Part shown: positions 24,201 through 33,132 of the stretch, piece by piece
How the letters are laid out: each line of letters begins with the position of its first letter
Numbering within the stretch: the first letter of the stretch is position 1
Source of the DNA: Halothiobacillaceae bacterium
GTDB lineage: Bacteria; Pseudomonadota; Gammaproteobacteria; Halothiobacillales; Halothiobacillaceae
Direction of reading: 5' to 3'
Assembly: GCA_028696185.1 (NCBI GenBank)
Contig: JAQVHL010000018.1
Coordinates: 1 to 43,302, forward strand
Length of the DNA stretch: 43,302 nucleotides
Notes under the pieces: generated by a model
Told to the model about the DNA's origin: nothing
Seen by the model: the letters and a program-made list of their open reading frames with translations, nothing else
Database searches by the model: none
Position numbers and translations under genes: made by a program

Positions 24201-25014
24201 GCGCCGGGGCGTTGTTGTAAAGTCTGTGGTTCGTCTTTTGAAGAATCGGCGCAATAAGGCTCTGCGCGTGCGTGTTCAGGAAGGCCTCGGCGTCCATGTT
24301 TTGCAAGCCTTCGATCCTTGATGCCGCCTCCTCGCAGGTTACCGCCTCGCCCGCGCCGCCGCCTGCGACATACGGACGGGTAGCGGAATACCACACCGTC
24401 TGGCCCGCCTGGGCGAGCTGCGCTAGGGTGGAAAACGGGGCGTTCGATTTCAATACCGTGGCCTTGTCCACCGCGCTGGAAAGGCAATACCGCTGAAACG
24501 CGAGGATTGATTCGCCTGTGTTGGTGTCCAGGCCGCCGTACTCCGCGCCGACCTGCCGCGCCGTTTCAAGCAAAACCTGGGCCGGGTAAAACGGCCCATG
24601 GCCGTCCTCAGGGCTCAGGATTGACCTATAGTTTTGGCTGGAGGAAGACATGACCGTTTCCATTTTCGTGGTCATGTAGATAGAGAAAGCGCTCGCGAGG
24701 TGGCCGGGAATGGCAATCGCGTAGGGCACATGATCCACCACCTGGGTGGGTGCGGCGTGGTCGAACTGCTCGATGGTCACCGTCGTTTTTGGCAGAAAAA
24801 CGGCCATCACGGCAAGAATCTGGATCAAAATTATATCCACCCGCAGCCCCTCCCGCGCCGCCACGGCGCGGGTCAGGATGAGCATGAGGGAAATCACCAA
24901 GCCGGTTTGGATGAGCGATGCCACCCAGGAATCCTGCCCGAAGAACAGGGCCATGCCCCGTAGGGCGCCCGCCAAAACGGCGGGATCGCCGATGGTGTAA
25001 AAGGTTGCATCCAC
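21295..25014 (-). CDS. traG: TraG-family F-type conjugation protein (mating-pair stabilisation / pilus assembly)
   Basis: 1239 aa from GTG 25014, chosen because AAGGAG lies 7 nt upstream and the TraG start pattern follows. The N-terminal about 480 residues carry the TraG_N pattern: membrane helices at about 30-75, the 'VDHVPYAIAIPGHLASA' stretch (compare VDNVPVGLAMP in F TraG), and further helices around 365-400 and 410-435. The remainder is long, Ala/Gly/Ser-rich and periplasmic in F TraG; here it is longer than F TraG (938 aa), and ends in a Gly/Ser/Pro-rich tail. In F-type systems TraG acts in pilus assembly and mating-pair stabilisation, and TraG is the target of entry exclusion. The only other T4SS genes in the window are traN and the mobility genes. 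Confidence 0.88.
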   Translation of the reverse strand: MDATFYTIGDPAVLAGALRGMALFFGQDSWVASLIQTGLVISLMLILTRAVAAREGLRVDIILIQILAVMAVFLPKTTVTIEQFDHAAPTQVVDHVPYAIAIPGHLASAFSIYMTTKMETVMSSSSQNYRSILSPEDGHGPFYPAQVLLETARQVGAEYGGLDTNTGESILAFQRYCLSSAVDKATVLKSNAPFSTLAQLAQAGQTVWYSATRPYVAGGGAGEAVTCEEAASRIEGLQNMDAEAFLNTHAQSLIAPILQKTNHRLYNNAPAQYGATGADELLRAAQSVGSGIGAAYLDGYKNVVGAIAIASMARGAQAPVGTVVVEADTARQLFRWAEDEAWDSQALIGVAPRMMDVLFFVFISATPLILFVIVANPWAGLKTAGGHLLFGIWSQSWIPMLAIIMHWYQLQIGNFHAHTGAGSTLNMVEWLRHIHETTIAASRMLNNAPFITFALFAGSAFGLAKMAQGVSAAHNASPGMHGTADRADKEGKTPNLMVPDINTSEINAARVSANATWGAGVGAAAGRADMGAEMGGALSNVSLGGGISASTRLAETQAVESAQRASTAAARALSEAFGVTTAGGASATGAHYTDSGTRATALHGRNVSNEENKGVSAHTDAGGSYARGARVGGNAGVAMDVDPLGFIKKGAETLGAGNKNVKAAKAAMERGDRAGAAAAMGEAEAEANRRGGSLVSAFAQATLGLSGDQEGRVSAGVRGEQGSRSTEGSTAAMNDETHSGAGFRAEIGANWSRTGNVSQSTLNELRQASEQSQQASDRLEAARALESRTQGDSAAQINGAEHARRLAAGMLSQSGGRDVTAGEGRLMAMRMANVADFIGIGGLEAMQRYDQEYMKNFDAIRATSRGSNADVAAAAHHQAMAALMRSGDLDTRLAAQAALMNSATALGMVAGGAGSSTGMREDAARISAGLEGSSAQVRGQADAQIGGARGLEGRSTEAAAQGLIGAGQGQAGYYQQRADEGRQHATATGQYLIDAQRNASAVPDGAGRQLTQAQEQLFHDLKPSAIPSGQPLGVTDNPIRDGVSATLGRFGASEPTQLAAQQAMDVLFGSATGGALPAPTPTPIPATNVGAGAGGEEGGHVVPGRAQPTAMTPTQGEAPATQSSSGMPGAPATPGDSPSSVSSSAAGVQTVETVSGGGSGGGVVTETHTHSTETRVETSGGGSGGGGLPEIGAGNGGSSSPAPVVVAPTAGLDATPSKPGQKVPEQAPKPAGRPLPGRG

Positions 25015-25047
25015 GTCTTGCGCTCCTTGGTTTTGGTTGTCACGTTT

Positions 25048-25066
25048 ACTTGTGAAGGCACGGAAC
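25048..25066 (-). promoter_or_regulatory. GTTCC-N9-CAAGT motif 3 (upstream of traG)
   Basis: Minus strand: GTTCC, GTGCCTTCA, CAAGT, AAA. It ends 33 nt before the traG GTG. Its CCTT can pair with AAGG of the traG ribosome site AAGGAG. Confidence 0.65.
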
Positions 25067-25120
25067 AGAATTCCAGCCCAAAAAAAGCCCCGGACTTCCG
25101 GGGCTTTTGCTTCGGTGCGG

Positions 25121-28100
25121 TCAATCCCCACACTTCTGGGTTGTTCTGAACCGGGCCACGAAGTCCCCCACGCCACCGACGATCAGGCGTACCTTCAGGC
25201 TGTTCGATCCGCTCTGGATCAAGGGCAGCAGGTCCACGCTCGTGGTGATGCCGCCGACCGTCATCCCGTGCGGACCCTGAATCTCGCGCGGCCAGTCGCA
25301 GCCGTCCGATGGATCGTCCGAAGTCTGGTTGCGCACCCGGTTGTCCGGGCACAGCTCCAGGGTGTCACCGCCGTTCGGGCCGTTCCAGATCACGGTGCCG
25401 TTCAGCTCCATGCGCAGCCAGTCGTCATAGGCCAGCCATTCCATGACGAACTGCGTCAGCTTGGACTTGTCCTTGATGTTGATGGTCCCGGAGAGATCGT
25501 AGGAGCCGTCAGGGTACTGGTGCTGCTGCTTGGTGCCGAAGGTCAAAAGCCAGTCCTGACCGTCCTCGATCCACTCAAAATTGGTTGTGGCATTGCCTGC
25601 CGAACCCAGCACGTTCCCGCAATCGGTCTGCTTACACTCGGGGTAGGTGTAAGGCATCTTCTTGTCGTCCTGGTAGCAATGGGTCGAATTGCGCAGGATT
25701 TCCGTATTCCCCATGAGCTTGTCCATATTCTGCTCCATGCCTTCGGCGGTCTTCGTGGCCGCAATGCGCTGGTCAAACTCGCCCTTGGTGTCTTCCGTGC
25801 GCCCCACGGCCTGGGTTATTTCGATCTTGTTCTGCGCCGCCCCGTAATTCGTGCGCGGGTCCGCGAGGTTCACAAAACCACTCTCCACCATGGCGTCCAG
25901 CCATTCGGACAGGTCCACGCGAGACCAATCGACCAGCGCCAAATCCATGGGCGTGAAGCCGCCACAGTTGATGTCACAGCCTGACAGGCTACCCCCACCG
26001 GGGGCCGTCCTGTAGTCGCGCGAGGGCAAAAGCCCTTTCTTGATGATCTGCTCGGCAATCACGCGCCCAGCAATGGACTTGTAACAGCAGTGCAAGCGCC
26101 GCTTCTCAACACAGAAGCCCAATGCCTTCTTGGAGCAACAATCACCGACATAGGTGCAGAGTCGCCACTTGTTGTTCATCGCCCATTCGTATTCCTCGGG
26201 CTTGCAGGCGAAGATGATGTGTCCGATGAGTTTGGCGAATTGGTACACAGTGAAGGCAAGGTTGATGTATTGCAGGATTTGGCCGCCAATCGTGTTGGCA
26301 AATCCCCATTCCCCTGCTTCCTGAGCGATGAATTCTTTTGCGAACTCATCCCCCCCGATTTCCTTGAGGAATTTGTAAGCCGTCTCGAACATGAGCTGCT
26401 CCATTTTGTGGATGACGCCTCCCTTTCCAAAAATCGCGATCCCTTTTTCGGCGGAATCCACTGCAATGCTTGAGGGTGCCGCGCCTGCCGCACCGCCACC
26501 GCCAAACGAACCAAACAGGCTGTCAAAACTGGCGTTAAAAGGCTCGACGAGGTTCTTCGTGACGTACTCAGAGGCCGCCCCATAGGCATCGGTAATCGGC
26601 TGGGCAATCTCGCCAAAAAACTTTGACGTGGAGTTGAAAACATCCACCCCGCCCACAAGTTTTTGGAATTGGGCATTGCTTCCGATTTGGTACATGAGCA
26701 TCGAGGCGTTCAGGTAGTCCATCCAGGTGGGCCGGTCTGAAGCGGCCACCGCATCCTCGGTTTCCTTGCAGCAGTTCGGGGTGATACCGATTTCATGCCC
26801 AATCGGAATCTTGCAGTACATGGCCTTGCCGCCAAACACCATTGGCGTGCAGGGGTCGGTGGTGTTCTTCGGCGGCTCCCCGGTCTCCGCACAGATCATG
26901 TCCATCTTGGCCATGTTCAGCGCTTCCATGCCGGCCACGGCCTGCGCAAAGGCGTCTCCGTTCGCGCCCGCGAGGTTCGGGCGGTGGCACTCCGTCCCCA
27001 GGCAGCGCATGGCACCCGAGCACGAATCCCCCTTCTCCTCGATGATGACCGGAATTTCGCTGCCCTTTTTTTCCCCACAGTCATAGGCCAGCGTTGGGTT
27101 GTAGCAGACCCCGGTATACAGCCCCAGAAAGCGCGAGTCGCAACCGTCATAGGCGGTGCTTCGCTTGCACATGCCGGAACTCTCCAGCGGCACGCCATCC
27201 GGCCCCGGCGTGATGTGGCAATCCGTCGCCCACAGCTCTCCGTTGCGGGTGAACTGTTTCAGGCTACTGGCGCTCATCGTTTCGCAGGTCGTGAACGGCT
27301 CGCCTACAGCCTCCCAGCACATTTGATCGTCGAGCAGGATCACCTCCGGCCCGGTCGGGGTCGGCTCCACGCCGGCTCCACCGCCCGAATAATCGGGGAA
27401 GACGGCGGAAGAATCCGTTCCCCATTTTTTCAGGATGTCCACGATCCCCGAGTTCGGCAGACCCGGCCCGAAGGTCACACCGCCAATGGTTCGTGTAGGC
27501 GCGGTATCCACGCAGGTCAGCTTGCCGCCCTGGCAAAATCCATCCGCCACATGCTGCATGTATTTCTCGCACCCGGCGAAGGTGTTGATCGTCACCGCAT
27601 AGAGTTTCGCCATCAGGCGCAACTCGTGCAGGGTATCGTCTCCACTCGCGCTCCCGGTCGGCACCCAGCTTTCATCGGGCAAGCCATAATGCGAGAAATT
27701 TCCGCTCCCGCCAGCCTGGACAAACACGCCATCCGCCGCGAACTCAAAAGGATCGCCGCCCATGGGGGTATGGTCGTATTCGATGTAATACCCGGCGCTG
27801 GTCCCCAGCGGATCGTCAGGCAGAATCTCGGTCGTGCAATCGTTCTTGCCGTCACCGTCGAGGTCACGCGGGCAATCCGGGGCGCCGATAATGCGGAAAT
27901 TCGTCAACACGCCACCTTTGACATTCGCGGGCTCTTTCACATAAGTGAAAAGCGGATTACCGTTGGCATCCTTTACCTGCTGCCCGGTCTGCGGGTCGAT
28001 GATCGGCACGGCCTTCTTGTTGAAGGCGCGCACGGTCAAAAAGTTATGCTCGCCCAGATAGCTCATGCCATAGGAACGCTTGATGGTGTTGCAACCGTCC

Positions 28101-29626
28101 GGGTAGGGGTTCACCAGCGTTTCCGAGCAGAGCTGAATATTCTCCTGGTGGTAGGAGTTATCCACGCCGACCTCAATACGGGTGATGGTGTCTCGTGAAC
28201 ACAGGCCGGCCAATTCCTGCGCCGTGCTGCTCGACCCGGCGTTCAGGCCACGCATGACCCCGCCGACGACACCGGCATCATCGCGGTAGTTCTTGCCTCC
28301 CGCGTTCGCCATGCTTAGGTCGCTGTATTCCTTACCCTTCACCTGGGCATCCGGATTGCTCCGGTCGTCGTACATGGTCAACACGCTGGCCCCAGGAGAG
28401 CCCGCGCACCAGCGCAGCGTGTCGCCGCCAACGGACGACACTTCGCAGCTCTGCGGGGGATCGGGCGGGCAGCCGGCTCCGGCAGCCGGCTCCGTGTAGC
28501 TCACGTCCGTCCGATACAGGTCCGCCGAGAGATATACCGCCGTCACGCCCTGGGGCACGGTGTAGCCAATCGAAGGCGTAAACCCGTCATCCGGCGTGCC
28601 GTAGCTGGCAAAATAATTCTCAGGCAACGGCTCCACGCTCCCGCCGTGAGAAATGCCCAACTGGTGCCGGTAGGTGAAGAAATTGCGGTCGCGTGGCGCG
28701 GTATACGGCGTATAGGTGTAGCGAATCGCATAGTCATCGCCGATACGATCCCAATAGGTAGAGGATGAACCGCCAATCGTCGGGACAGCCAGCTTCAGCG
28801 TGCCTTTCTTGTAGGTGCTGGGCGTCATGACGGTGGTGTACTCGACCGGATTCGTGTTAGGGATCGGCTCCTTCACCAGGTCAAAGAACTCGACCTTCAG
28901 GATGCGGTTTTCCGCCGAACCCGGTGCCTGGGCAATATCCTGCCGGTCCAGCAGGATGAAATCCGTCTTGCGGCACCCGCTGCGCTTGAGTTTCTGCTTG
29001 TTCTTTTCGGCCATCTCCTTGGCCTTGCTGGGGTCCTGGTAGATCGCCCCGCCCATGTCGCGCAAGGTCTGCACGTCCTGCGCGTTATATCCCGGCATGA
29101 TCTCGGTGACGTTGACCCGCCCCTCTGCGGTGTCGTTCTGCCCAGGGTCCACCCGGTTGGTTTCAACCTGGTAATTCCTGACATCTGCCGTGTTGTAAAT
29201 TCCCTGTGCGAAATCCGATCCGCGCTGCGCGCCCTGCACCAGATCGCCAATCTGCAGGGGCGCATGCTTGCTGGCCGCGCTTGCCGCCAGTGCGGCGTCG
29301 GACGGATCGGGTATCAGGTTCGGCGTCCTGACCGGCGAGGTGTCCGGGGTCAGGTTCGGTGCGTGCAGCGATTCTTCCATCTTCCAGCCTTCGGCCAGCT
29401 TGCGGGCACGCTGGTTGGTCAGATGGTCTTCCGTGGCCTTGTCCACGGTGCGCCCGGCCACGGCACTCTCGCGCTGTTCCGTGGTGGTTTGCTCGCCGGG
29501 CAAGCCCTGGGCGTAGGCTTGATGCCATTGCAGCGGCCAGACGATCAGGGACCAGGCCAGTAGGACATGAGCCCCGGCCCGAAGGATAAGGGAGTAAGAG
29601 TAATTCGATTCGGCTGGTTCGGACAT
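25121..29626 (-). CDS. traN: TraN-family outer-membrane adhesin (mating-pair stabilisation)
   Basis: 1501 aa, start ATG 29626. A signal-like hydrophobic segment (about 13-40) ends at AYAQG. The cysteine-rich conserved TraN core is near residues 1000-1270: CCKETED, then CSKKALGFCVEKRRLHCC, then the segment leading to DWSRVDLSEW, which align with CSKKVLGVCLEKKRSYC and the following part of F TraN. F TraN is 602 aa; this one has a large N-terminal extension and a C-terminal extension of about 200 aa with Trp/Gly-rich beta-sandwich-like sequence (YDDWLRMELNGTVIWNGP). TraN recognises recipient outer-membrane receptors and stabilises mating pairs, so the extensions probably set recipient range. Confidence 0.88.
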   Translation of the reverse strand: MSEPAESNYSYSLILRAGAHVLLAWSLIVWPLQWHQAYAQGLPGEQTTTEQRESAVAGRTVDKATEDHLTNQRARKLAEGWKMEESLHAPNLTPDTSPVRTPNLIPDPSDAALAASAASKHAPLQIGDLVQGAQRGSDFAQGIYNTADVRNYQVETNRVDPGQNDTAEGRVNVTEIMPGYNAQDVQTLRDMGGAIYQDPSKAKEMAEKNKQKLKRSGCRKTDFILLDRQDIAQAPGSAENRILKVEFFDLVKEPIPNTNPVEYTTVMTPSTYKKGTLKLAVPTIGGSSSTYWDRIGDDYAIRYTYTPYTAPRDRNFFTYRHQLGISHGGSVEPLPENYFASYGTPDDGFTPSIGYTVPQGVTAVYLSADLYRTDVSYTEPAAGAGCPPDPPQSCEVSSVGGDTLRWCAGSPGASVLTMYDDRSNPDAQVKGKEYSDLSMANAGGKNYRDDAGVVGGVMRGLNAGSSSTAQELAGLCSRDTITRIEVGVDNSYHQENIQLCSETLVNPYPDGCNTIKRSYGMSYLGEHNFLTVRAFNKKAVPIIDPQTGQQVKDANGNPLFTYVKEPANVKGGVLTNFRIIGAPDCPRDLDGDGKNDCTTEILPDDPLGTSAGYYIEYDHTPMGGDPFEFAADGVFVQAGGSGNFSHYGLPDESWVPTGSASGDDTLHELRLMAKLYAVTINTFAGCEKYMQHVADGFCQGGKLTCVDTAPTRTIGGVTFGPGLPNSGIVDILKKWGTDSSAVFPDYSGGGAGVEPTPTGPEVILLDDQMCWEAVGEPFTTCETMSASSLKQFTRNGELWATDCHITPGPDGVPLESSGMCKRSTAYDGCDSRFLGLYTGVCYNPTLAYDCGEKKGSEIPVIIEEKGDSCSGAMRCLGTECHRPNLAGANGDAFAQAVAGMEALNMAKMDMICAETGEPPKNTTDPCTPMVFGGKAMYCKIPIGHEIGITPNCCKETEDAVAASDRPTWMDYLNASMLMYQIGSNAQFQKLVGGVDVFNSTSKFFGEIAQPITDAYGAASEYVTKNLVEPFNASFDSLFGSFGGGGAAGAAPSSIAVDSAEKGIAIFGKGGVIHKMEQLMFETAYKFLKEIGGDEFAKEFIAQEAGEWGFANTIGGQILQYINLAFTVYQFAKLIGHIIFACKPEEYEWAMNNKWRLCTYVGDCCSKKALGFCVEKRRLHCCYKSIAGRVIAEQIIKKGLLPSRDYRTAPGGGSLSGCDINCGGFTPMDLALVDWSRVDLSEWLDAMVESGFVNLADPRTNYGAAQNKIEITQAVGRTEDTKGEFDQRIAATKTAEGMEQNMDKLMGNTEILRNSTHCYQDDKKMPYTYPECKQTDCGNVLGSAGNATTNFEWIEDGQDWLLTFGTKQQHQYPDGSYDLSGTINIKDKSKLTQFVMEWLAYDDWLRMELNGTVIWNGPNGGDTLELCPDNRVRNQTSDDPSDGCDWPREIQGPHGMTVGGITTSVDLLPLIQSGSNSLKVRLIVGGVGDFVARFRTTQKCGD

Positions 29627-29630
29627 GATT

Positions 29631-29669
29631 CGCCCCCGCGTGGTTTTATCCCTTACTTGCGCGGGGGCG
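29631..29669 (-). promoter_or_regulatory. Hairpin sequestering the traN ribosome-binding region
   Basis: CGCCCCCGCG (29660-29669, minus strand) is perfectly complementary over 10 bp to CGCGGGGGCG (29631-29640), which ends 4 nt before the traN ATG and includes the only SD-like stretch. The loop is 19 nt and contains CAAGTAAGG. RNA folding would block translation. Confidence 0.6.
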
Positions 29670-29673
29670 GAAC
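29655..29673 (-). promoter_or_regulatory. GTTCC-N9-CAAGT motif 4 (upstream of traN)
   Basis: Minus strand: GTTCC, GCCCCCGCG, CAAGT, AAG. It ends 28 nt before the traN ATG and lies in the 61-nt gap after the relaxase gene. Confidence 0.7.
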
Positions 29674-29687
29674 TGGATTAACCTGGA

Positions 29688-32450
29688 TTAACGCTCAAAG
29701 TCCCTGTCGGGGCTGCGGTCGGGGCTGCGCGTCTCATGGCGCGTGTTCCGCGCCTCCGCGCCGGCCTGGTGAATCAGGCGGCGCACCTCGTCGATGTGCT
29801 CACGGGTTGAGCCTAGCGCGGCTTCTTTCTGGCCGGTTTCGGATTGAATTTGCGCCTGCAACTTGTCTTTACCGTCTGTGAACACCGTCGCGCTGTGCGT
29901 GGCGCGGGAAATGGGGACGTAAAAATTTTGCTGGGACATCAAGTTCTTACGGTGAGACTCGGCGTGTATTAGTACATGTTTGGTCGTGCGCCCCTGCGAT
30001 TCGTGCCCAGTTTGCGCGTACCCATGATCCACCGCGAGGGGGCGGGTGGGGTCGAGGAGATGGGCTTTCCCCGCGCCGTCGCGGGTGTGGATCGCACCTT
30101 CATGTACTTTTTCAATGGTAAGTGTTGTGCCGTTCTTCAAGTTGTAGATGTTGGCGCGGGTGACGATTTTATCCCCCTCCGCCACGCCCATTTCGCGGGT
30201 CTGGTAGACGTTTAGGCGTGAAAATCGCGCGGGGTTAATCTCGCGCATCTCTCCCCCCTTTCCCTTTTCGAGCTGGATGGTGAGGCGATTGGACGTGGCA
30301 TCCACCCCCACCACGCGGGCAAAATCGCCCCGCGCGAGGCCCGTGCTTTTATAATCGCGGCCCGCCTGGATCACGTCCCCTGGGTGGTATCTTGCCGCGT
30401 GCTTCTGCTCCTCGCGGGTCAGGTCGCGCCGCTCCAGGGCGCGGATTTTGGTTTCCTCGCCCAGCTCGCCCCGCTCGCGCAGGGCGGCGCGCACCGCCTC
30501 GTTGATTTCGCGTCGGTCGTCGCGCCCTGGCGCGATAATCATCGTCTGGGATCGCTCCTCTTGGGAGCGCTGGGTGTAATTTTTAACAATCTCCTCCACC
30601 CGCTCCTCGCGGGTTTTGAGTTCATGCACCTCGATTTTGTCCAGGGCCTTGCCAACCTCGCCCCGGATTGAGTGATAAACGGCCTTTTTTAACTGATCGT
30701 TTTTCTGGCGGACAATTTCATCCAAAACCAGGGTTTTCAGCCCGCTTTGTTCCTGGAGCTGCCGAAACGCCGCCCCCGCCTCCACGCTGCCGATTTGCGC
30801 CGTATCTCCCACTAGGATCACCCGCGCCTCGCGGGTGCGTTCTAGCAGCGCACGCATGTCGCGAGTGCTTAGCATGGAGGCTTCGTCCACGATCACGACC
30901 TCCCGCCCCGCCCCCTCCTGGGGGCGCGAATTGAGGAAGCTCGCGACGGTTTGCCCCTCGGCCTGGATGGCCTCGGCGAGCGTCGCCGCCGCGCTGTGTG
31001 TGGGTGCCAAGGCGCGAATTTGATACCCCTGGCGGCGCAGCTCCTCGGCGCTCGTGGCCAAGACGCTGGTTGTCTTTGCCGTGCCGGCGTAACCTTGGAT
31101 CAGGCTTACCCTTTCTCCACTCGTGAGGATGGATTGGGTAGCATCACGCTGGGCCGGATTGAAGGCAAACCCAGTCCGCGCCTCCTGGCGCGCAATTGCC
31201 TTTTCCGCCCCGGCGCGGCTTGTAGTAGGAGATTGCTCACGCCCCTGGCGCGAAGCGGCGAGCATTCCGTGTTCCGTTTCTTGCCCTCTTCTTGTCGTGA
31301 ATCCATCCATTTGTGTTTTACCCAAAACGGGATCAAACTGCCGCGTTTTTGTGGCAATAAGCGCGCCTTGCTCCTTGGCGCGTGCAATTGCTTCACGAAC
31401 CTGTGATTCATTGACCTCGCCCATGCCGAAGCGAAGAGCATCCACCACGATCTGTCGCTCTGCAAATCGGGTCTCCCTTTCGGACAGGTGATTGATCGCG
31501 GATTGAAGCGCACGATCCGCGCGGGACTCCGCGCTTTCAATCTGGATACTGGCAGTCGGCAAGGAAAAGGTGAATCCCGCCTCCGCACTCCGGGCCTGCC
31601 ACGCCTCGCGTAATTCGGCATGGTCTGCGACCTCTTTCCCTTGCCGGGTTTTCAGCTTCACCATTTCTTTCTGTTCAGCACTCGCGGTTTCAGGGGTAAG
31701 ACCCAATTTCGCAAGCTCGGCTTCGATTTGCTTCGCGCGTGTGCTGTGGATTTCCCTTTCTTCTTTACTGATTTGTGAGAGTTCAAAACTTGCATATCCA
31801 CCTTCTGTCGTCTTTTCAATTTGATAACCCATGCGCTCGGCCTGCGCGGCCAATTCGGCGCGATAAACCAAACCGGCTTCAGTTTGCAGTCTGTAAATAG
31901 CTCGTGATTCTATTGATCGCCATTTTCCATCCTCGCTTTGCGTCGCATTGATGACAATGGCGTGGGAGTGCAATTGCGCTTCCTGCTCTCGACTGGTCGC
32001 GTGTCGATACACTGCAGCGGTCAGATTGCCGGTTTTCTCTGTTTCAACCGCCCCCCCTGTCCTGATTCGTGTCGCGGCGGCTTCGGATTCAAGGTAATTG
32101 AGCGCTGCGACAACCGCCTTGTTGTGCGCCTCAATCAGACGGTCATCGCCATGGACCAATGCGGCCACCGAAACGGATTTAGGCGCACTAAAGGTCACGT
32201 CCCAACCGGGTTTATGCTCGCGCTCTCCATTGGGGCCAGCCCGACCCAATTCTACGCCATTTGGCAAACGGCCATTAAGCAATGCTTCGGTCTGGTCTTT
32301 ATCCACGGCCCCGGAAAGCCCTAAAAGCGCAGCCCCTTTTCCATGCCAATGCGTCGGGGCAGAAACCCCTTCTCGGTAATAATCATCCACCTGGGCGTAA
32401 TACTCACTTGCCCCGGCGGCAGAATTGATTGCGGTAACGTGGGCAACCAT
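29688..32450 (-). CDS. traI: MOBF relaxase / helicase (TrwC-TraI family)
   Basis: 920 aa, close in size to R388 TrwC (966). The relaxase domain (about 1-300) has two Tyr pairs, 17-18 and 24-25, matching Tyr18 and Tyr26 of TrwC, and the metal-binding His triad with HSH at 161-163. The helicase part has Walker A GYAGTAKTT (453-461), Walker B VDEASM (521-526) and a RecD-like C-terminal region. It should nick oriT, stay bound to the 5' end and unwind the transferred strand. The ATG follows directly after the accessory protein's stop. It lacks the long C-terminal part of F TraI. Confidence 0.95.
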   Translation of the reverse strand: MVAHVTAINSAAGASEYYAQVDDYYREGVSAPTHWHGKGAALLGLSGAVDKDQTEALLNGRLPNGVELGRAGPNGEREHKPGWDVTFSAPKSVSVAALVHGDDRLIEAHNKAVVAALNYLESEAAATRIRTGGAVETEKTGNLTAAVYRHATSREQEAQLHSHAIVINATQSEDGKWRSIESRAIYRLQTEAGLVYRAELAAQAERMGYQIEKTTEGGYASFELSQISKEEREIHSTRAKQIEAELAKLGLTPETASAEQKEMVKLKTRQGKEVADHAELREAWQARSAEAGFTFSLPTASIQIESAESRADRALQSAINHLSERETRFAERQIVVDALRFGMGEVNESQVREAIARAKEQGALIATKTRQFDPVLGKTQMDGFTTRRGQETEHGMLAASRQGREQSPTTSRAGAEKAIARQEARTGFAFNPAQRDATQSILTSGERVSLIQGYAGTAKTTSVLATSAEELRRQGYQIRALAPTHSAAATLAEAIQAEGQTVASFLNSRPQEGAGREVVIVDEASMLSTRDMRALLERTREARVILVGDTAQIGSVEAGAAFRQLQEQSGLKTLVLDEIVRQKNDQLKKAVYHSIRGEVGKALDKIEVHELKTREERVEEIVKNYTQRSQEERSQTMIIAPGRDDRREINEAVRAALRERGELGEETKIRALERRDLTREEQKHAARYHPGDVIQAGRDYKSTGLARGDFARVVGVDATSNRLTIQLEKGKGGEMREINPARFSRLNVYQTREMGVAEGDKIVTRANIYNLKNGTTLTIEKVHEGAIHTRDGAGKAHLLDPTRPLAVDHGYAQTGHESQGRTTKHVLIHAESHRKNLMSQQNFYVPISRATHSATVFTDGKDKLQAQIQSETGQKEAALGSTREHIDEVRRLIHQAGAEARNTRHETRSPDRSPDRDFER

Positions 32451-33014
32451 TTAATTGGACTCCTTGACCAACCGGATGACATCCTCTGGATTTTGAGGCC
32501 ATTCTTCAGGCGGAAAACTGGGCGGCAAATCGCGCATTTCAGGAAAGTCGGGGGCGTTAATCAGGGGCCAGCGCCCGAAGGCGCAATAGTAGGAATAGGC
32601 AACCACCATTACGCGATTCAACGCCATCTTTGGAGAGAGCGTGGACCTGGCTGGAAATGACAGGATCGCGCGGGAGTAATACTCATCGAACGCAGGGGCC
32701 GGCTTGATGGACTTCACCACGGCTTTGGTCAAATCAATCATGGCCTCTGTCACGCCATTCAGCGTTTTTCGTGTCTCTTTGAGGCTGCCAATCGCATCAC
32801 CGCGCAGCAATTCAAGTGCATCGGTGAATCGCTCAATATCAGCGCGGGTCGGAACGGGTTGAGCCTGGGGCGCGGGCTGGGCTGGTTTGCCTGCGTGTTC
32901 CTGAATGAGACGTCGTAGGTATTCATTCCTGGGAAGATTGGCAGACCTTGCTTCTGTATCAACGGCCTGTAGAAGCTGATAGGGCATATGAAGGTTAACT
33001 CGGGATTCGTTCAT
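32451..33014 (-). CDS. Ribbon-helix-helix relaxosome accessory protein
   Basis: 187 aa. The N-terminal 40 residues (RVNLHMPYQLLQAVDTEA then RNEYLRRLI) have the ribbon-helix-helix pattern of TrwA/MobC/TraY-type proteins; a proline/glutamine linker and a helical C-terminal domain with Trp-rich parts follow. It sits between the candidate oriT and the relaxase gene, as trwA does relative to trwC, so it probably binds oriT repeats and may repress its own promoter. The leader GAGACGCGCC precedes the ATG. Confidence 0.75.
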   Translation of the reverse strand: MNESRVNLHMPYQLLQAVDTEARSANLPRNEYLRRLIQEHAGKPAQPAPQAQPVPTRADIERFTDALELLRGDAIGSLKETRKTLNGVTEAMIDLTKAVVKSIKPAPAFDEYYSRAILSFPARSTLSPKMALNRVMVVAYSYYCAFGRWPLINAPDFPEMRDLPPSFPPEEWPQNPEDVIRLVKESN

Positions 33015-33038
33015 GGCGCGTCTCGATGGGAATTACCT

Positions 33039-33057
33039 ACTTGTGCAGAGGCGGAAC
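33039..33057 (-). promoter_or_regulatory. GTTCC-N9-CAAGT motif 5 (upstream of the accessory protein gene)
   Basis: Minus strand: GTTCC, GCCTCTGCA, CAAGT, AGG. It ends 24 nt before ATG 33014. CGCCTC can pair, with one mismatch, with GAGACG of the leader just upstream of the start. Confidence 0.65.
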
Positions 33058-33098
33058 GGGCGTAACTGCACGGCAACGGCTCGATGCGACATACGACA

Positions 33099-33132
33099 TG
33101 CGTAATACGCAATACACATTGCGTATTACGCA
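33099..33132. repeat. Perfect 14-bp inverted repeat in the candidate oriT
   Basis: TGCGTAATACGCAA and its exact reverse complement, separated by TACACA. Each arm itself contains a shorter palindrome (GCGTAATACGC is nearly symmetric). Confidence 0.85.

Noticed and set aside
26795-28198. 467-aa plus-strand open frame inside traN
   Set aside because: Antisense shadow of traN; no signal, domain or ribosome site.
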